DNA of 64,000 nt, from positions 2,170,001 through 2,234,000 of the forward strand of contig CM065651.1 in NCBI GenBank assembly GCA_033220425.1, in the 5' to 3' direction. The notes under the pieces are model-generated. The model saw only the letters and a list, made by a program, of their open reading frames with translations. It did not search any database and was not told the origin of the DNA. This stretch comes from Lepraria neglecta (Eukaryota; Ascomycota; Lecanoromycetes; Lecanorales; Stereocaulaceae). Every line of letters begins with the position of its first letter. Positions within the stretch are counted from its first letter, which is position 1. Positions 1 to 13,176 of the stretch are shown here, piece by piece. A program made the translations under genes and the position numbers.

Positions 1-3000
1 CGGTAAGGCATATGATTAATTTAGTAGGCCGAATGAATCGAAAGATCGGCAAGACCGAAATAATCGGTAAGGCCAGGGTTAGTATAATAACCTATTTCGT
101 TTAAACTTCAAACTATTCAACAGCGGTAATAACCTTTATTAGTACAGTAACAACCCCTTTTATAAGCCTTTCGTTCCGTATTAGAATAATAGTAATAGTT
201 AATTCCAGTAATAAGAAGTATAGATACGCCAGTTACCTAGCGGCTGTCAATAGCTATAAATTACAAATAGAAACGTGCCTCCCGGGACGACTGGCTAACA
301 GCAGCGACAAGGCCGACAAAATATAGGCCCTCGGTATACTAGCAACCCCTTCCGCCCCTATAGGCCCGGAATAACTACTTGTGCCTACTAGAATTACGGT
401 AAAGATAAAGCACAGCTCGATAAATAGGAATAGTATAAGTAATACGAGGATACCTTTTATCAGGGAGCTTAGTAGTTAGACGAAAACTGTGACCCTACTG
501 GAGATAAAGATAATATACCTGCCTCGCCGTAGGACGGTCCTGATAATATAGTCGAGTCCTACTTTATCAGTAGTACTAAAACTAAACCAACCTGCCGGAA
601 GTATTATAAAGCCTTCGATAGTAATAACTACCTATACCGCCACCTAAGAACTAGGTATAATATTCCCTCTTCTACTATTACCGAGCCTACTATAGTAATA
701 AAAGCTACCTTAACGACGGACGCAGCCGGTACGAAACTCATTAAGTTAACAGCTTTAGATACCTAGACTGAAGGCTATACCTTTAGAGGATATCGTTTCG
801 CTACCGCCGAAATATCATTACGGCTATATAGTAAACTCTATAGCCTCTGCTTAGACTCCGGCTATACTATAAGTCTGATTAATAGATAGTTCCTCCTCCG
901 GGAGATAAAGAATATAGTTATCAAGAAGATACCAACGCTAATAAACGTTAGAGGTATAGGAAACAAGAAATATGACGCTAGCGAATACACTCAGGTTCAG
1001 TTCTTCTTCTATATAGCTAAGGGCGTCGCTATAATCGAAAGAGAAGTCTATATTATTAATAACTTGGCAGCCAACGTGCTTATTAGTATCGACATCATGA
1101 TACCTAAAAGTATAGTCCTAGACTTTGCTCAGTCTATAGTAATAATTAGCTCCTGTAATAGTCTTACTATTCCGGTCTCTATAATATCTAAGGGTGCTTA
1201 TACCAGCCGGACCGTCTATAGTAAATCTTATATCTTAATACCGCCGTATACGAATATCGCTGTCCCTATCTTAGGACCGTTCTACCAAGATATTAATCTA
1301 CCAGCTAGAAGAGACCTTATATTCGAGCCTGCAGCTTAATTAACACTATCAGTCTATACCTATATTATCGACTACAATATATCAACGGTCTTCGTCAGGA
1401 ACGATACAGATTAGCCAATCATACTACCGCGTAATTCTCGCCTCGGCTCTATTACTAAGTACAAGGCTAAAGGATACTTCTCTATTTAAACCGAGAACTA
1501 TAATCTCGCCGTTAAGGTACCTATATAGTAACCGAACTTCTTTAAAGTATACCTAAAGTAACTTATAGCCTCCGCGGTAGTATTCTCGGCCGCTATATCT
1601 CCTATAGTAATAGAGGTCGTCTACCCTAGCGGCGTTACGGTATATAGATCAGCTATAGACCGAGCCCCTATTATAGCACTTGTCAACGAGTTTCCTACCT
1701 TATAGAAGGATATAGGTAATATCGCTAAGATTCCTGAGTCACAGTAGATAGATATACCACTAGTCGACAACTGGCGAGACGTCTACAAGCCTGGTCAGGC
1801 CCGAGTCTACCTATTAGGAGATAAAGATAGAGCTATTATCGACTCCTAGTTCGATAAGCTCTATAACTAGGATCGGATAGAATGGACTTCTACGGCTACG
1901 CCGTTCTTATTCCTATACTTTGTCGTCTAGAGAGACACCCCGGAAGGAAAGAAGGGCCGCGTTATCGTTAATATCAGGGCGCTAAATAGTATTACTATAC
2001 TAGACGCTTACCTAGTTCCTTCTTAAGCCGAGATCCTGTCCCTACTACAAGATTCTACGCATATTTCTACAGTCGACGCCGCTAGTTTCTTCTACCAGTA
2101 GCGTATTAACAAAGCTTATTAACACCGGCTTACTATTTCTTCCCACCGTGGTCAGGAATCATTTAAGGTACCTATTATAGGTTACCGCAATTCACCGGCC
2201 TACGTCCAGCGTATAATCGATCGAATTCTACAGCTATTCCGTAGTTTCTGCAGAGCCTATATAGACGATATCGTTATCTTCTCTTCTAGCCTCGAATAGT
2301 ATACGGAATATCTCCGACAGGTCTTTACAGCGCTCAGCGTAGTAGATATATACTTATCCCCTAAGAAGTCGTTCCTATACTACCCTTCCATATATCTACT
2401 AGGCCAGAAGGTCAACACACTAGGTATATTAATAGTAGCTAACAAGCTGTTAGTAATAACGAGCCTCTCGTTTCCTAGGAATCTTTCAGCACTTAAGAAG
2501 TACCTCGGTCTAACTAGCTACCTATACCAGTACATCCCTAACTATACTACTATCGTCAAGCCGCTATAACTCCGTAAGACTCTACTTAGCAGGTCCGTTA
2601 GTATTAGGGGTAATACTTGTAAAAAAGCTACTAGGAGAATATATCTATTAATACCTACTCTAAAGGAATTAAACGCTTATTATCAGCTTTAAAAACTCTT
2701 CTCGTCTCTAACGATCCTTTACTATTATAATCCTAAGAAACAGCTCTATATAGACCTCGACACCAGTAAGGAATTCGGCTTCGGTATCTACGTCTACTAT
2801 ACTAGCGAAGGCTTCGATAGTATAGATACTTCAGTATTACCGCCTCAGAAGTCTCGGCAGCTAATACTCTTCTTAAGCCGTCTACTTACTGATACGGAGA
2901 CTCGGTACTAGCCCACGGAACTAGAAGTCGGTAGCCTAGTCTAGGCTATTAAGAAGACTCGATATATGATTGAAGCCTCTACCAAAAGTACTATTATCTA

Positions 3001-4930
3001 TACCGACCATTCCGCTACAGTATTACTTATCAGGTAGACTAGCCTAAATACTATCTCGATAGACAAGCTGAATCTACGTCTCGTCTGTACCTCAGAATAC
3101 CTATAACGCTTCCGCCTCGACGTTAGATATAAGCCCGGTAAGTCGAATATCGTTCCTAATACTCTGTCTAGGCTAGTAAGCCGAGAATACAGACCGGAGA
3201 CTAACGATTCTATCCTGGACACCCTATACGCAGTATAATACTTCCCTGTCAGTCTCGTCGAGGTTAGTCCTACCTTTTAACTACGCCTACAAGACGGCTA
3301 TAAGGCCGATAGCTACTACTAGGAAAGGATCTTCAATATAATCGATAAGAATGATCTCCTCGGCGAAAATACTACTACGCTACCCTATAGATATATTAAT
3401 AGTCTACTCTATTTCGTCGACGAAGAAAAAGGCCTACGCCTCTATATACCTACTGCTATAGAGAAGGAAGTCTTCCAGCTCGCCCACAATGAAATAGGAC
3501 ACCCAGGCTATACTAGGATACACAAGCGCCTAGCTGAAGGTATCTATATCCTAGGTATAGCTAAGAAACTCCGCGAGTTCATTCGCCACTACCCTGACTG
3601 CCAGATAAATTAGACTCCTAGGCACCGCCCCTTCAGCGCCCTACAGCCTATCTTCTCACCTATATAGCCGTTTTATACATTAACGGTCGACTTTATCCTT
3701 ATACTTCCGAAGTTACAGGAACCTAAGGAGTACAATTATATTATATCGGTAACTTATAAGTTCTCTAAGGCTATAACCTTTATTCTAGGAAAGATAACTT
3801 AGAGCGGTAGGGACTGGGCTAAAGCCTTACTCGAACGCCTACAGTACCTTAACTAGGGCTTGCCTGCCGCTATTATTTCCGACCGAGACAGGAAATTCCT
3901 AGGGCAGCTATAGCGTAAGATTCTTAAGCTGCTTAAGGTAGACCTACTATATTCTACGGCGTAGCATCCTCAGACTGACGGAATATCTGAAAGATCTAAC
4001 CAAACTGCTGAAATAGTACTTCAATACTTTATTACTATACTAGAGGACGTATAATTATGGCCCTCGGTATTGTCAAGAATATTATTTGCCCTGAATAACT
4101 CTACTAAGTATAGTACCACGGCCTTAGTACCTACTTAGATCTTATTCGGTTTTAAGCCTAAAGAAGTACTAGACTAGCTATATAAAGTTAGCGCCGACGA
4201 AGTCATTACGGATAAAGTTATCACTAATCCAGCTAAGCCTCGCCATAGCCGAAGGATAGCTATAATGGCTCCGCCTATTTTAACGCCGCTATAGCCTGCT
4301 ATCACTACGCCGCCGCCTGTTGCGTTACCGTCGGTCAGATAATTCTGTTATCAGCCTCTACCTCCTATAGATGAGTACCGGCCATCTCACACTAATACTA
4401 AAGATACTATTACCTTCGCCGCAGTTAAGATAAAGGAGTACTACAACCAGTACTATCGACCTATCTACTTTAACGTTAGCGACACGGTCAAGCTACGCCT
4501 ATATAAGGGTTACAATGTTCCGGGCGTCAAATCCCACAAACTAGGCCCCCAGTTTTACGGCCCTTTCGAAGTAATTGAACGAATCGGTCAGCTGGTATAC
4601 CACATCAAGCTCCCTGATAATATAAAGATTCATAACATTATCTCGGTAGCAATGCTCGAACCCTGCCCTAAGGACGATCCATACGGGCGCCGCCCTATAG
4701 AGCCGCTACCTGTAATCGTCGACGGTAAAGAGGAGTATTTCATCGAAAAGATTATTAATAAGCGTCGTATCCGTAAAGGACGCGGATAGTCTATATAGTA
4801 CCTGGTATAATAGAAAGGTCGTAGCCCTGAAGGAGATACGTAGGAGTTGGAACGCGTTATGGCTAATACCAAGGCACTAGATAACTACGAGGAGAAGTAC
4901 GGAGATAGGTCAGCCATAGTGCTGTAATAT
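1..4930 (+). mobile_element. Decayed Ty3/gypsy LTR retrotransposon (chromovirus)
   Basis: Fossil gag-pol region of a fungal chromovirus, read on the plus strand. In order it shows a C2H2-like finger near 590-660, an aspartic protease around 850-1340, reverse transcriptase around 1890-2560 with the active-site block YIDDIVIF near 2260, RNase H around 2740-3200 (TDHSA near 3003), integrase with an HHCC finger around 3490-3610 and a catalytic core around 3670-4060 (HPQTDG near 3968), and a chromodomain at about 4700-4880. The chromodomain at the end of pol places it among chromoviruses. It is broken along its whole length by dozens of changes. The strong TA enrichment suggests RIP. The left end lies outside the window and I could not recognise a right LTR, so the outer borders are open. 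Confidence 0.9.
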
Positions 4931-5463
4931 TACTATATATGTATTTCCTTGTCCGAAAGAGATCTGTCACATACCGTATACTATTGCTATCGGGTCGATA
5001 GCTTTTCTTGTTTGGTGGCATTTGTTGCAGTAGCTAGAGTATAAGCTTGGCGCCAAGCCGGCGCTGGCATTTATACCTGCGTACCTTACATAGAAAATGC
5101 ATCTTCTTACCACCTCATAACTTGACCATAACAGTCTCTCACGCTGCCCACTCTCTTGTTCCTTCCTCTTCGAGGCACCTCCGTTCCTTAATGGAGTATC
5201 ATACTCATCTAGCAGGTACGACGTGCCTGCTTTGTTCACTTTGAGTCTGCAGGGAGGACTCGTGTTGGCAGCCAGATTAGTTTCCTCTACCGTCACGAGT
5301 CTCTACCACTAAACCCATCACAATAGTTACTCAAGATGACGATATCTCATCCGCATCCCGCGGCCTTCGCTAGTACAATCTCTCATACCCGAAAATATTC
5401 CCAGCTATAATAGCATCTTCGAGATAATATTTCGTCTCGTTTGACTCCCCCGCCGCCTCCAAA
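4931..5463. other. Intergenic, nothing recognised
   Basis: Sequence between the retroelement and the first host gene. Base composition returns to balanced just after 4950. Short open frames on both strands overlap each other and show no domain, so I see no gene here. Confidence 0.4.
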
Positions 5464-5946
5464 TTAACCTGCAAGCCCTTTACCACCTCCAGTACCATTA
5501 CCATAGGTCATTTTCGAAACACCAGTGACTCTTGTCAGTGATGTGATAATGGAATAGCAGCCTCGAGTCTGAGCAGTGTATGGATTTTCCGTCGGCGGTC
5601 CGTCTCCGAAGTATTCGATGTTGAGTTCTAGTGTCGCTAAGAGGTCTTGGAAGATGGTGTGTAGGGCGGCGATGTCGATGGGGCAGCTGGTGTTGTAGCT
5701 GCCTCTGAGGATTCTTCTGGGTTTGGAGTTGGGGATTATGTAGGTGAAACCTACGATTTCATTTCCGAGTTGGGATGGAGAGAGGATGCTTGATGTGGGT
5801 ATCGATGGGTTGGCGTAGGATATGTCGAATGTGGAGTGGGTGGCATTGGTCACAGGGATAAGATCGTTCGAGGCTATTGGAATAGAAGCTGCGTGGCTTG
5901 TATAAGCCGCTAGGATTAAGGCGAAGCATAGCCGCAAGGCACTCAT
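5464..5946 (-). CDS. Small secreted protein, unknown family
   Basis: Single-exon frame of 160 residues. The start is the ATG at 5946; the frame opens a little upstream but only through a non-ATG codon. Residues 1-20 form a good signal peptide (SALRLCFALILAAYTSHA), so the product should be exported. The mature part has two cysteines (SYNTSCPIDI and QTRGCYS), a mid-region rich in beta-forming residues, and a Gly-rich tail (GNGTGGGKGLAG). The two cysteines could form one disulfide. I do not recognise the family. Many plant-associated or saprophytic ascomycetes have such proteins. It could be an effector-like or cell-wall protein, but nothing in the sequence decides this. Confidence 0.6.
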   Translation of the reverse strand: MSALRLCFALILAAYTSHAASIPIASNDLIPVTNATHSTFDISYANPSIPTSSILSPSQLGNEIVGFTYIIPNSKPRRILRGSYNTSCPIDIAALHTIFQDLLATLELNIEYFGDGPPTENPYTAQTRGCYSIITSLTRVTGVSKMTYGNGTGGGKGLAG

Positions 5947-6393
5947 GTTTTGTCCTGACACTTTATATTCTAGGGGTTTGACTTTATCTCACTCCAGATC
6001 TGACGTAGAGTGCATGACTGACTGCGGGGGAACTACCCACTGTTGCACGGTTTACTAAATTCGCGCTGTTGGCTGACATAACAACAGTAAGCATAGTAGC
6101 TTTCTAACTTCGGGAGCGGGCGCTATAGTGTGATCGTCCGTCGCATCCGGATTGAGATATGCAACAACGCTTATAGGTGGGCGAACGTAGCCGACATCTT
6201 GTAGCGGCGGATGCCAACACGTTCAGACGTATTCTCTTGAATTAGAAACGCACCTTTGAGGAGATCTAGGTTGGTTATCTTGAGGCAAAGATCAGAGCAA
6301 ACTCATCTATTGGAGTTTTTTTGAAGATCCTAGTAGCCAACATCGCATTCAAATATTTCATGCATCAAAATCAGGCGGCAGCTCTCAGCATCG
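5947..6393. other. Intergenic between two minus-strand genes
   Basis: Upstream region of the small secreted gene and 3' flank of the phospholipase D-like gene. No further gene, repeat or RNA recognised. Confidence 0.4.
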
Positions 6394-8568
6394 TCAAAAT
6401 CCTCCCTTTTCCTGCGCTTTCTTGAACATTCCCATTGCCCCTTTGACATACCCAACCATCGGACTAGGCTTTCCCATACTGCCCTCAGCCTCCTTCCCAC
6501 TCTGGTCCCTCCACACTCCATCATCCTCTCCCGCCCTCCCATACCTCGCCGTATTCTGATTCCGCTCAATGCCTTCCTTCCATTTTCGGCAGATCTCTTC
6601 GCTGTCAATAAGTACATTGATCTCTTGGCTGTGATACCAGCTCTGCGTGTCTTGATTGCCTGATCCTTGAATACCAATGTGGCCGTCTGCGATGAGCAAT
6701 TTGACATGGCAACTTCGAGCTTTGAAGTTGTGATGGATTGGGTGGTCTTGGTCCTTGCCGACGTAGTAAGCAATGTGAAGAAGTTTGCGCTCCGCTGGGG
6801 AGAGGGAGTCGACGAGCTTTCCCGCGAACATTTCGTTGGTACCGCCTTGGCCAGGCATGATTTCACCGGCGTCGTTGTAGCCAAGGCATACATAGTAGGT
6901 AATCTCGACACCCCGCTTGAGAGCCGCAGTGAGTGCAGGCTGGAGCTGGGTGGCGTTGAGATCAGGCGTCTGAATGAATATGGACTTTTTGGCGTTGCGG
7001 ATGGAAGAGAGCCAGGCTTCGTTTTGCGGTACGAAGACGTTACCATTGTTGGGTTCTCCATAAGGTAGACGGGAGACAAGTGCAATTGGGAAAGATGTAG
7101 GCGTCGAGGTGGCGATGTAGGGTGTAAATTCTTCACCTTCGGGGATTTCTGGTGCCGTTGGTGAAGATGCCTTGGGGCATGGTAGGTTGAGCTGTCTGTT
7201 AGTAGCTTGAAGGCGTGACTCGTTTGGCTTAGGAGAGTAGGCTGATTGCATACGGGTAATCTCTGAGGCAAGATCGGGATCGTAGTTTTTATTACCTGGC
7301 ATCAACTCTGGCAGCTGCGCTGCTTCGCCATCAATGACGACTTGGCTCTGTTCTCGCCCAGGTCCCCGATCTGTGAACAAAGGTTCTTCGGGTTGGTTGC
7401 TAGTATTGAGATTGAGACCACCTTCAGTCGCAGGCGCTTCAGAGCTTGGCAGAGAAGGGCGAAGTGCATTGCCCCAGGTAATCAGTGCAGTGTCATAGAT
7501 GGAGTCGACGATGGGGCCTTCAAGGTGCGACATCATTTCCATGTTATGGTTGTCCTCCATGTTGTTGCTTTCAATCACAGCCACTTTCCTATCCACGACC
7601 ATGAACTTTGCGTGGAGAGTTCCGAGCAACGGCTTGTGGAAATTGATGGCTTGGAAATCGAGGTGCGGCATTTCTTCCGGTTTCGGCAGTTGGATGGCTT
7701 TTCTATAGGGCGGACTTTAGAAGAGTCCTTGAGCTAGTGAGGGATGAGGATGAATTACCCTGAGTAAACTTCCGGCTTGACTGGCTGACGGTTATTGATG
7801 AACTGTGCAGCGCCGGCCTTGTCATACATGACTTTCACCACTACACGCTCACCTCTCTGACCAGCTCTTACGGAGAGTTCTCTCAACGCATCAGCGATGA
7901 GCTTCTGGGCGACAGAAGGTGACCATGAGCACGTGATCAGGAAGACTTCCTTCTCGGCTCTGACAATGAGGTTGGCCATGTGTCGAATGATGTCGGCGAG
8001 TGGTGCAATTACGGTCAATGGTATAGTGCCATAACTGCCCATTAGAGGCGGTGAGACCATACCTCCCAATGGATCAGCGTCGAGAGAAGTAAGGGCATCA
8101 TGGTAGACCTGGAGGAAGAACTCGCTTGGTTGGGAAGGGCCCCATTTTCCACATTGGCGGGCTCGTTCGAGCTCCACAGCTGAGACGGAGGGACGGTCGA
8201 CTCCAGGGAAGTCATGCTTGCTCGCCGGCTTACAATGCCCATAGAGTCTCTTGGCGATATCTGTAGGCGATTCTGAGGGATTCTTGGCGTACTCGGAAGA
8301 AACAGTCACTGTCTCTTGGCAAAGCTTGACTACACGATCCGACAGCATTGTGGGGTCTTGGGCTTCTTGGCTAAGGTATGCTTGCCCTGGTTCTTGCTTG
8401 GCAACGCTCGCCTTGGCGACAGCCAATCGAATGAAATGGGGAATTCTGGTAAAGCGCTACTCTTTCCAGACTGAAGTACACAGTGTTGAGATATTCGAGG
8501 TAAGAAGGAGAGGAACGCGCTTGGCCAAAACCTGCTTTTGCCCGAGATTTGGTATTAGTACTAGCCAT
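6394..8568 (-). CDS. Phospholipase D-like protein with two HKD motifs
   Basis: Fungal PLD-superfamily phosphodiesterase. Both catalytic half-sites are present: HAKFMVVD in the first half and HVKLLIAD followed by GSGNQD in the second, each matching HxK(x)4D. Enzymes of this type hydrolyse phosphodiester bonds in phospholipids or nucleic acids through a phospho-histidine intermediate. The substrate cannot be read here. A 56-bp intron runs from 7758 to 7703 and joins the N-terminal region to the HKD-bearing exon (7702-6394). No ATG opens the upstream exon at 8426 in its own frame, so a 5' exon is needed. The ATG at 8566-8568 (MASTNTKS) is the best candidate, but its splice to the next exon is unresolved. 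No signal peptide or membrane helix is evident, so the protein is probably cytoplasmic. It looks intact. Confidence 0.8.
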
Positions 8569-8967
8569 TTCTATACCAGCTGATGGAAGTACCCGCAACT
8601 CTAAGTCCCTTAGACCGAGACCCTGAAAACGCTTTCGATCTCGGCCGAGAAGTCTTCTCTCCAATTTTGTCATCAACTCTCTCTCATTTTGTTTCTCAGA
8701 GAACTTTCATTTATTACTTTAAGGCTATGCTCGGCATGACAAGTGAAAGAGTTCTTGCGCCTCAAGATAAGTTCTTGTCCAGAGACCATAATCACAATCT
8801 CCACGAAGAAGCATGGGGCAAGTGTATAAATAAAGATCATCGAGGTTGCGTGGCCGCTTGTACGCGCGCGAAGAAGCTGGTCGACAAAATCCGCCTTTTG
8901 ATAAACTAATCAGTACGGATTGTTTGTGATAGTAGAACCTTCCCTCCGATACTACGCCTCGGAGTGC

Positions 8968-10490
8968 TTAAGCAAAAGCCCCTAATTGTCCAGCAGACTG
9001 GTATTCACTCTTGGTTGGTTGCTTAGCCCCGCCGTCACTCATATCTAGCCGAGATTTCGCCTCCTGCACCGACTGCTCCCAAATTCCAACTTCGCACAAC
9101 CACGCAGCCACGTTGAGCATCGCTGTGACAACAGAAGCCACTTGCCTTTCGGAGAACAATGCAGGTTTGTATCAGACTCTGCAGCGCAAGTGCTCGGGAT
9201 CATTGAAACCACATTCCCATACGAAGCCACTACCCAATGGTCGGTTAATCTTGAAGTCAATATCCAGTAATAGCCTCATCGTTGGGTCTGTTGAGGTGCT
9301 GTAATTCCGTTCAGACATTCCAAGTGGTTGGAAATGGAAAACTTGGCGAGTAGCAAGTTGCAGTACCTTCTGCTCTTCGAGGCTAAGGTGCATGGCGAAA
9401 TCTGGCGTTACATATTGATGGCGAAGCAGTGTTCGCTGCTCTGTAGCTAACCGGCGCAAAAGGTCACTGGCTTTCTCGTTCCAGTCTATCCTTGAAACAT
9501 CGATCGTCATTGCAAGTGTAGGGCCTGCAATGGTGACATGGCTCAGTAGCAGCTTCGAAATCGTGTTGCTGAGGAAAGGCCATTCTCTTCCAGAAAGGTC
9601 TGTAATAAGATGGCGTGATTACTACCTGTTGTATGCGCATTGAAAATTGCAATCGCTGCTTGCATGATCATTGTGGCTGCAACGCCATAGCTGGCGCGAA
9701 TACTCGGGAGGCTGGGGAAGTGTCTTATTTACATATGTTGCGAGATATGTTCTCCGTCTCCTTCGACCACCTCTCCGCCTGTGGGAATATCGGTCGTCTC
9801 GTTATTGCTAGTATGAGCTTCCAAAGGAGGCCACAGCGATTGCTCCAAATCTCCTATACCACGTAACCGCATCAAATTGAAGTTGGCTGCCTTTTTGGCA
9901 GGCTCGGATGTGCTATGTTTCAGAAAGGCGTCCGCAAAACGCCATGTAAAGCACTTTTTGGCCGAACAGACTTCTTTTCGATAAAGCTCTCACGTCTCTG
10001 GACCATGCGATTAGGGAATTAGCGTCAGCGGTAGCATAATTAGCGACAACTACGAGCCCGGCAGTCTTGGTGTTCGCAACCATTGCAGTCATCAGCCGAA
10101 ACACGAGTCCTCGAGGTTCTCCAATGGGATGGTTGCCAGGCATTGAGAATTTTATAAGCCCCTCTTCGTTACTCACTTCGTCGTGGGCTGTTATCGCTTT
10201 GGCGAAGTATCCTTCATTGGCACGGAGCATGATGTGAGAAGCGGTAATCTCTTTCGACTCGACAATAAGAGAGCGATAGATTGGCCATAACTCGAGGGAT
10301 GTCCTCAGTATCTCATTGAGCTGCTGTGAACCTGAAATCGATATGATGTATACCAGCTTGTGGGGTTTGGGAGCACTTTCAAGAAAATGTCCAAACAGAG
10401 CCCAAGTACGTGGTACACGTCCTCAATATCTTCTTCCCACGAGAGACCCATGCTGTCGAGCCCGGATCGGGCTAAGTCTTATATCGATCG
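8968..10490 (-). pseudogene. Decayed nonribosomal peptide synthetase condensation-domain fragment
   Basis: Pieces in sequence order resemble a fungal NRPS condensation domain. They include an entry motif WEEDIEDVYHV near 10.43 kb, a region around 10.05 kb where the family has HHxxxDG but here reads ANYATADAN, a block with IAGPTLAMTI near 9.5 kb matching the conserved GPT latch segment, and a C-terminal helix region ending near 8968. Intact domains form peptide bonds between carrier-bound amino acids. The catalytic histidine signature is absent and the frame is broken several times, so this is a fossil. Assignment rests on motif order only. A profile search would decide it. Confidence 0.45.
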
Positions 10491-10760
10491 TCTATTATTG
10501 CTATCAATTGCTCCGGAGATACCTGATAGCTGGGTTTGTGTAGGCCGGTGTGAGCTTTCCATCCATCTATCCTCCTCAGATCGCGAACTGGAGTCATTCA
10601 TAGATTTTTCATGCTCTTTCTCATGCTCGGATTGGTAGTCGAAGACGATTATAGTAACATTGTTCTCTTGTAGGTTATCTATCTTTATGTCTAACATAGC
10701 CAACTAAGGAGATGAATGAGATGGTTTCGATGCGTCGACGGGGGGAGTTGTCCGCGCCTT

Positions 10761-11096
10761 CTAAGGCAGCTCATCAAACCGATGAAAATATTCCTCAAGC
10801 TTTGTATCCAGGATATTCATGATCTTAGTCGTTAAGGCATTGTCTTGCTCATGAGTAAAGCCAGGTATTGATGTATCTAGAAGGATTGATATCGCGTAGT
10901 AGCCACCTTTAGCCAATTTAGAATGAGATTCTGCAGTCCACAAACCATTCGTTTTCTGCTGTGTGCAGGACATAGTGGTTGGTTGGCGTTGTGAGAGAAG
11001 AGGAACGATACGGTATGGCAACTTAGCCGGAGATTTAGGGACAATTTTATCTCTATAATATCGGGGTAGGTCAGAGCAGACAACTGGTGAAAACAA
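10761..11096 (-). pseudogene. Unresolved fragment, possibly the same NRPS relic
   Basis: A 111-codon open frame directly upstream of the condensation-like pieces, on the same strand. Its C-terminal part (a charged helix followed by EEYFHRFDELP) could correspond to the end of an adenylation domain, which usually closes with a helix and a short proline-containing turn. The match is weak. It may instead be unrelated coding debris. Confidence 0.2.
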
Positions 11097-11599
11097 AGAA
11101 GACGTATCAGTTTTTCTTATGCCACTGACTCGTAAACCAACAAGTAGGTAATAGTTTTCACTTAAGTTAAGTCGAACAAATTCCCTAATCTACGAATACC
11201 CAAGTTGGAGTGATTTCGCACTTTCCGAGTGCATCCGGCATAAAATACTTTTGACTTATACACTACGGATATCGGATAGGCCTGGGCTCGCATAGTACAT
11301 GTAGATGCAATAGGTAATCCAAATTCTTGATGTCTACATTTGGAAATAGTGTTACTTTTCTATATCTCTTGTCCGAGGTAGTGGCCGAACACCGAGTACG
11401 ACCGTGTCATAACTTTTGAACATGCAAAACTTGAAATCCGATGTCCCGTACAGGCAATAGACAGAATAACCTCCAGAAATAGCGCCAATGTGCGCAATCA
11501 GCAAATTGCCGTGTAATCACACTTGGATATGCTTTTCGTTAGGACCTTTGACATGCGCATCCACCCCCGCCTGTTCCGATCTAGACGTTCACCGTAACC

Positions 11600-13176
11600 G
11601 GATTCCGCATATCGTAACGAGTATGTCTTTGGTCGTTGCCTCTCAGTTTGACAAGGGCAACCAATCTTTCGCTGAAGTCTTGGTCCGCACCAGCTCTTCC
11701 AAGGCGAGTACTTCGGCCGCCTTGTTTATTCTGCCCTCTTCTTTAATACTGAAATATATTTACTGGAACATTGCACTCTCTATTGAACTCGAGAGCAGCG
11801 TGTACACCGGACTATCCAAAGGACTGTTATCGTATCATTATTCTTGATGATAGGAATTCAGTACCGGTCAAGGAGCAGGTGCGCGACCTTATCCGGCAAG
11901 GCAATGACTACCTTTTTTACACAGCTCGTAGTGTGAACGTAAAAACTGACTCCAAAGCAGCCAATCTGAACCACGGGCTTAAATTTTTCCAGAAGATGCT
12001 GATATGATTCCTGCATCAACTTGGCTTCGTTCTATGCTTCCTCATCTGTTGAGCGATGCAAAGATTGCCATAGCAACCCCGCCCTAGTACTTTTATAATA
12101 TCTTAGATGGCGACGTTCTCGGCCAATCTGCCATTGATTTCGAGGAGGTTACTTTTGTGCAATAAGACATCTGTGAGTAAAACTCGGGCACGGGAACTGG
12201 CTGGGTTGCCAGAAGATCAGCGATAGAGCAGATTGGGGGCTCGCCTAAAGAGAAAATCCAAGAAGACTTCCTGACCTCCCTACTCTTGAGCGTGAAAGGA
12301 TGGAAGACTGCATACGTATAGGAGCCTGTTCAATGGGGTCTGGTACCTGACCTATTGACGGGACATATCGTCCAATTGCGGAGATGGAGCATAGGATTCT
12401 TCTCTTTCGGGTCAATGATATGGGATCGACGTCTCGCAAATTTAAGTGCTGCTCAACGGCCTGCAAAAATTGGTCCAGCATTGGTGTTTGTCGTTCCTGC
12501 CTTTACGACGACTTTGGCAGCTGTCTTTGTACCGGCTATCCTAATATCTGGAATGCCATTTGTGTACTTTGCAGATCGTCGTGAAGGACGCCTTCTACTT
12601 ACCCTCAATCCACTACAAGTGCTGGCCATATGGATCACCGGCTTTCTTAATTCGATTGTCACTTAGCTTCAAACACCAATTGTGAACTCTTACAGGATCA
12701 TGTATTTGGCGCCTTTCCGGTCACTTTCGATCATGACATTGATCAGAGGTCTGCCAAAAATCAGTCCAACAGGCCGACCGAGCACTAGACAGCGCGAGAG
12801 AAATGTAAAAGCTTCTCCCTCTTTGCGCAATTGGCTAAAGGTGTTTTTTGTCGACTGGAGAGTATGGACACACCTAGTGTTGATCATGGCCACCCTTCTC
12901 GGTGTCCGTGCTTTCATTGTGGTGGCTTTTCATCCTGATGATGCGTCCCCGCAGAATACCCACACGCGACTTTTGGTCCGACTTTTGTGGCCTCAAGCAC
13001 TCGTACTTTGGAGCAACCTGATCTCACAGTGCCTAATACCATTTCGTTACGCAGCTATAAGATGTAAATCGGTCGATAGGAGGGCGTTCTTGGATTGCGA
13101 CTCCCCGACAGACACGGTGTTTCCATCGACGGATGTCTGTCACAGTCAGCCGAGAAGGGCTACGAAGCATGTATAA
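11600..13176 (+). pseudogene. Family-2 membrane glycosyltransferase (cellulose-synthase-like), broken
   Basis: Remains of a processive GT2 enzyme that would add sugars from a nucleotide sugar to a growing polysaccharide at the plasma membrane. Recognisable blocks in order are CYRIIILDDRNS (nucleotide-binding Asp, near 11.83 kb), KAANLNHGL (near 11.96 kb), an ADMIP-like segment at 12.0 kb, GTGWVARRSAI (near 12.2 kb), QEDFLTS (catalytic TED-type motif, near 12.26 kb) and QLRRWSIG (QxxRW, near 12.37 kb). Several hydrophobic segments follow at 12.48-12.66 and 12.86-13.04 kb. The blocks lie in different frames with in-frame stops between them (for example after KMLI at 12005-12007 and just after 12660), more than splicing can explain. 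The C-terminal membrane part is the best kept. Neighbours are the NRPS relic and a transporter. Confidence 0.75.

Noticed and set aside
6330-7271. A 313-codon minus-strand frame overlapping the phospholipase D-like gene.
   Set aside because: It is low-complexity, Ser/Thr/Arg-rich and out of frame with the HKD motifs; a shadow frame.
6667-7737. Plus-strand open frames of 69-133 codons across 6.6-7.7 kb.
   Set aside because: They lie antisense to the phospholipase D-like exons and show no domain; shadows of the real gene.
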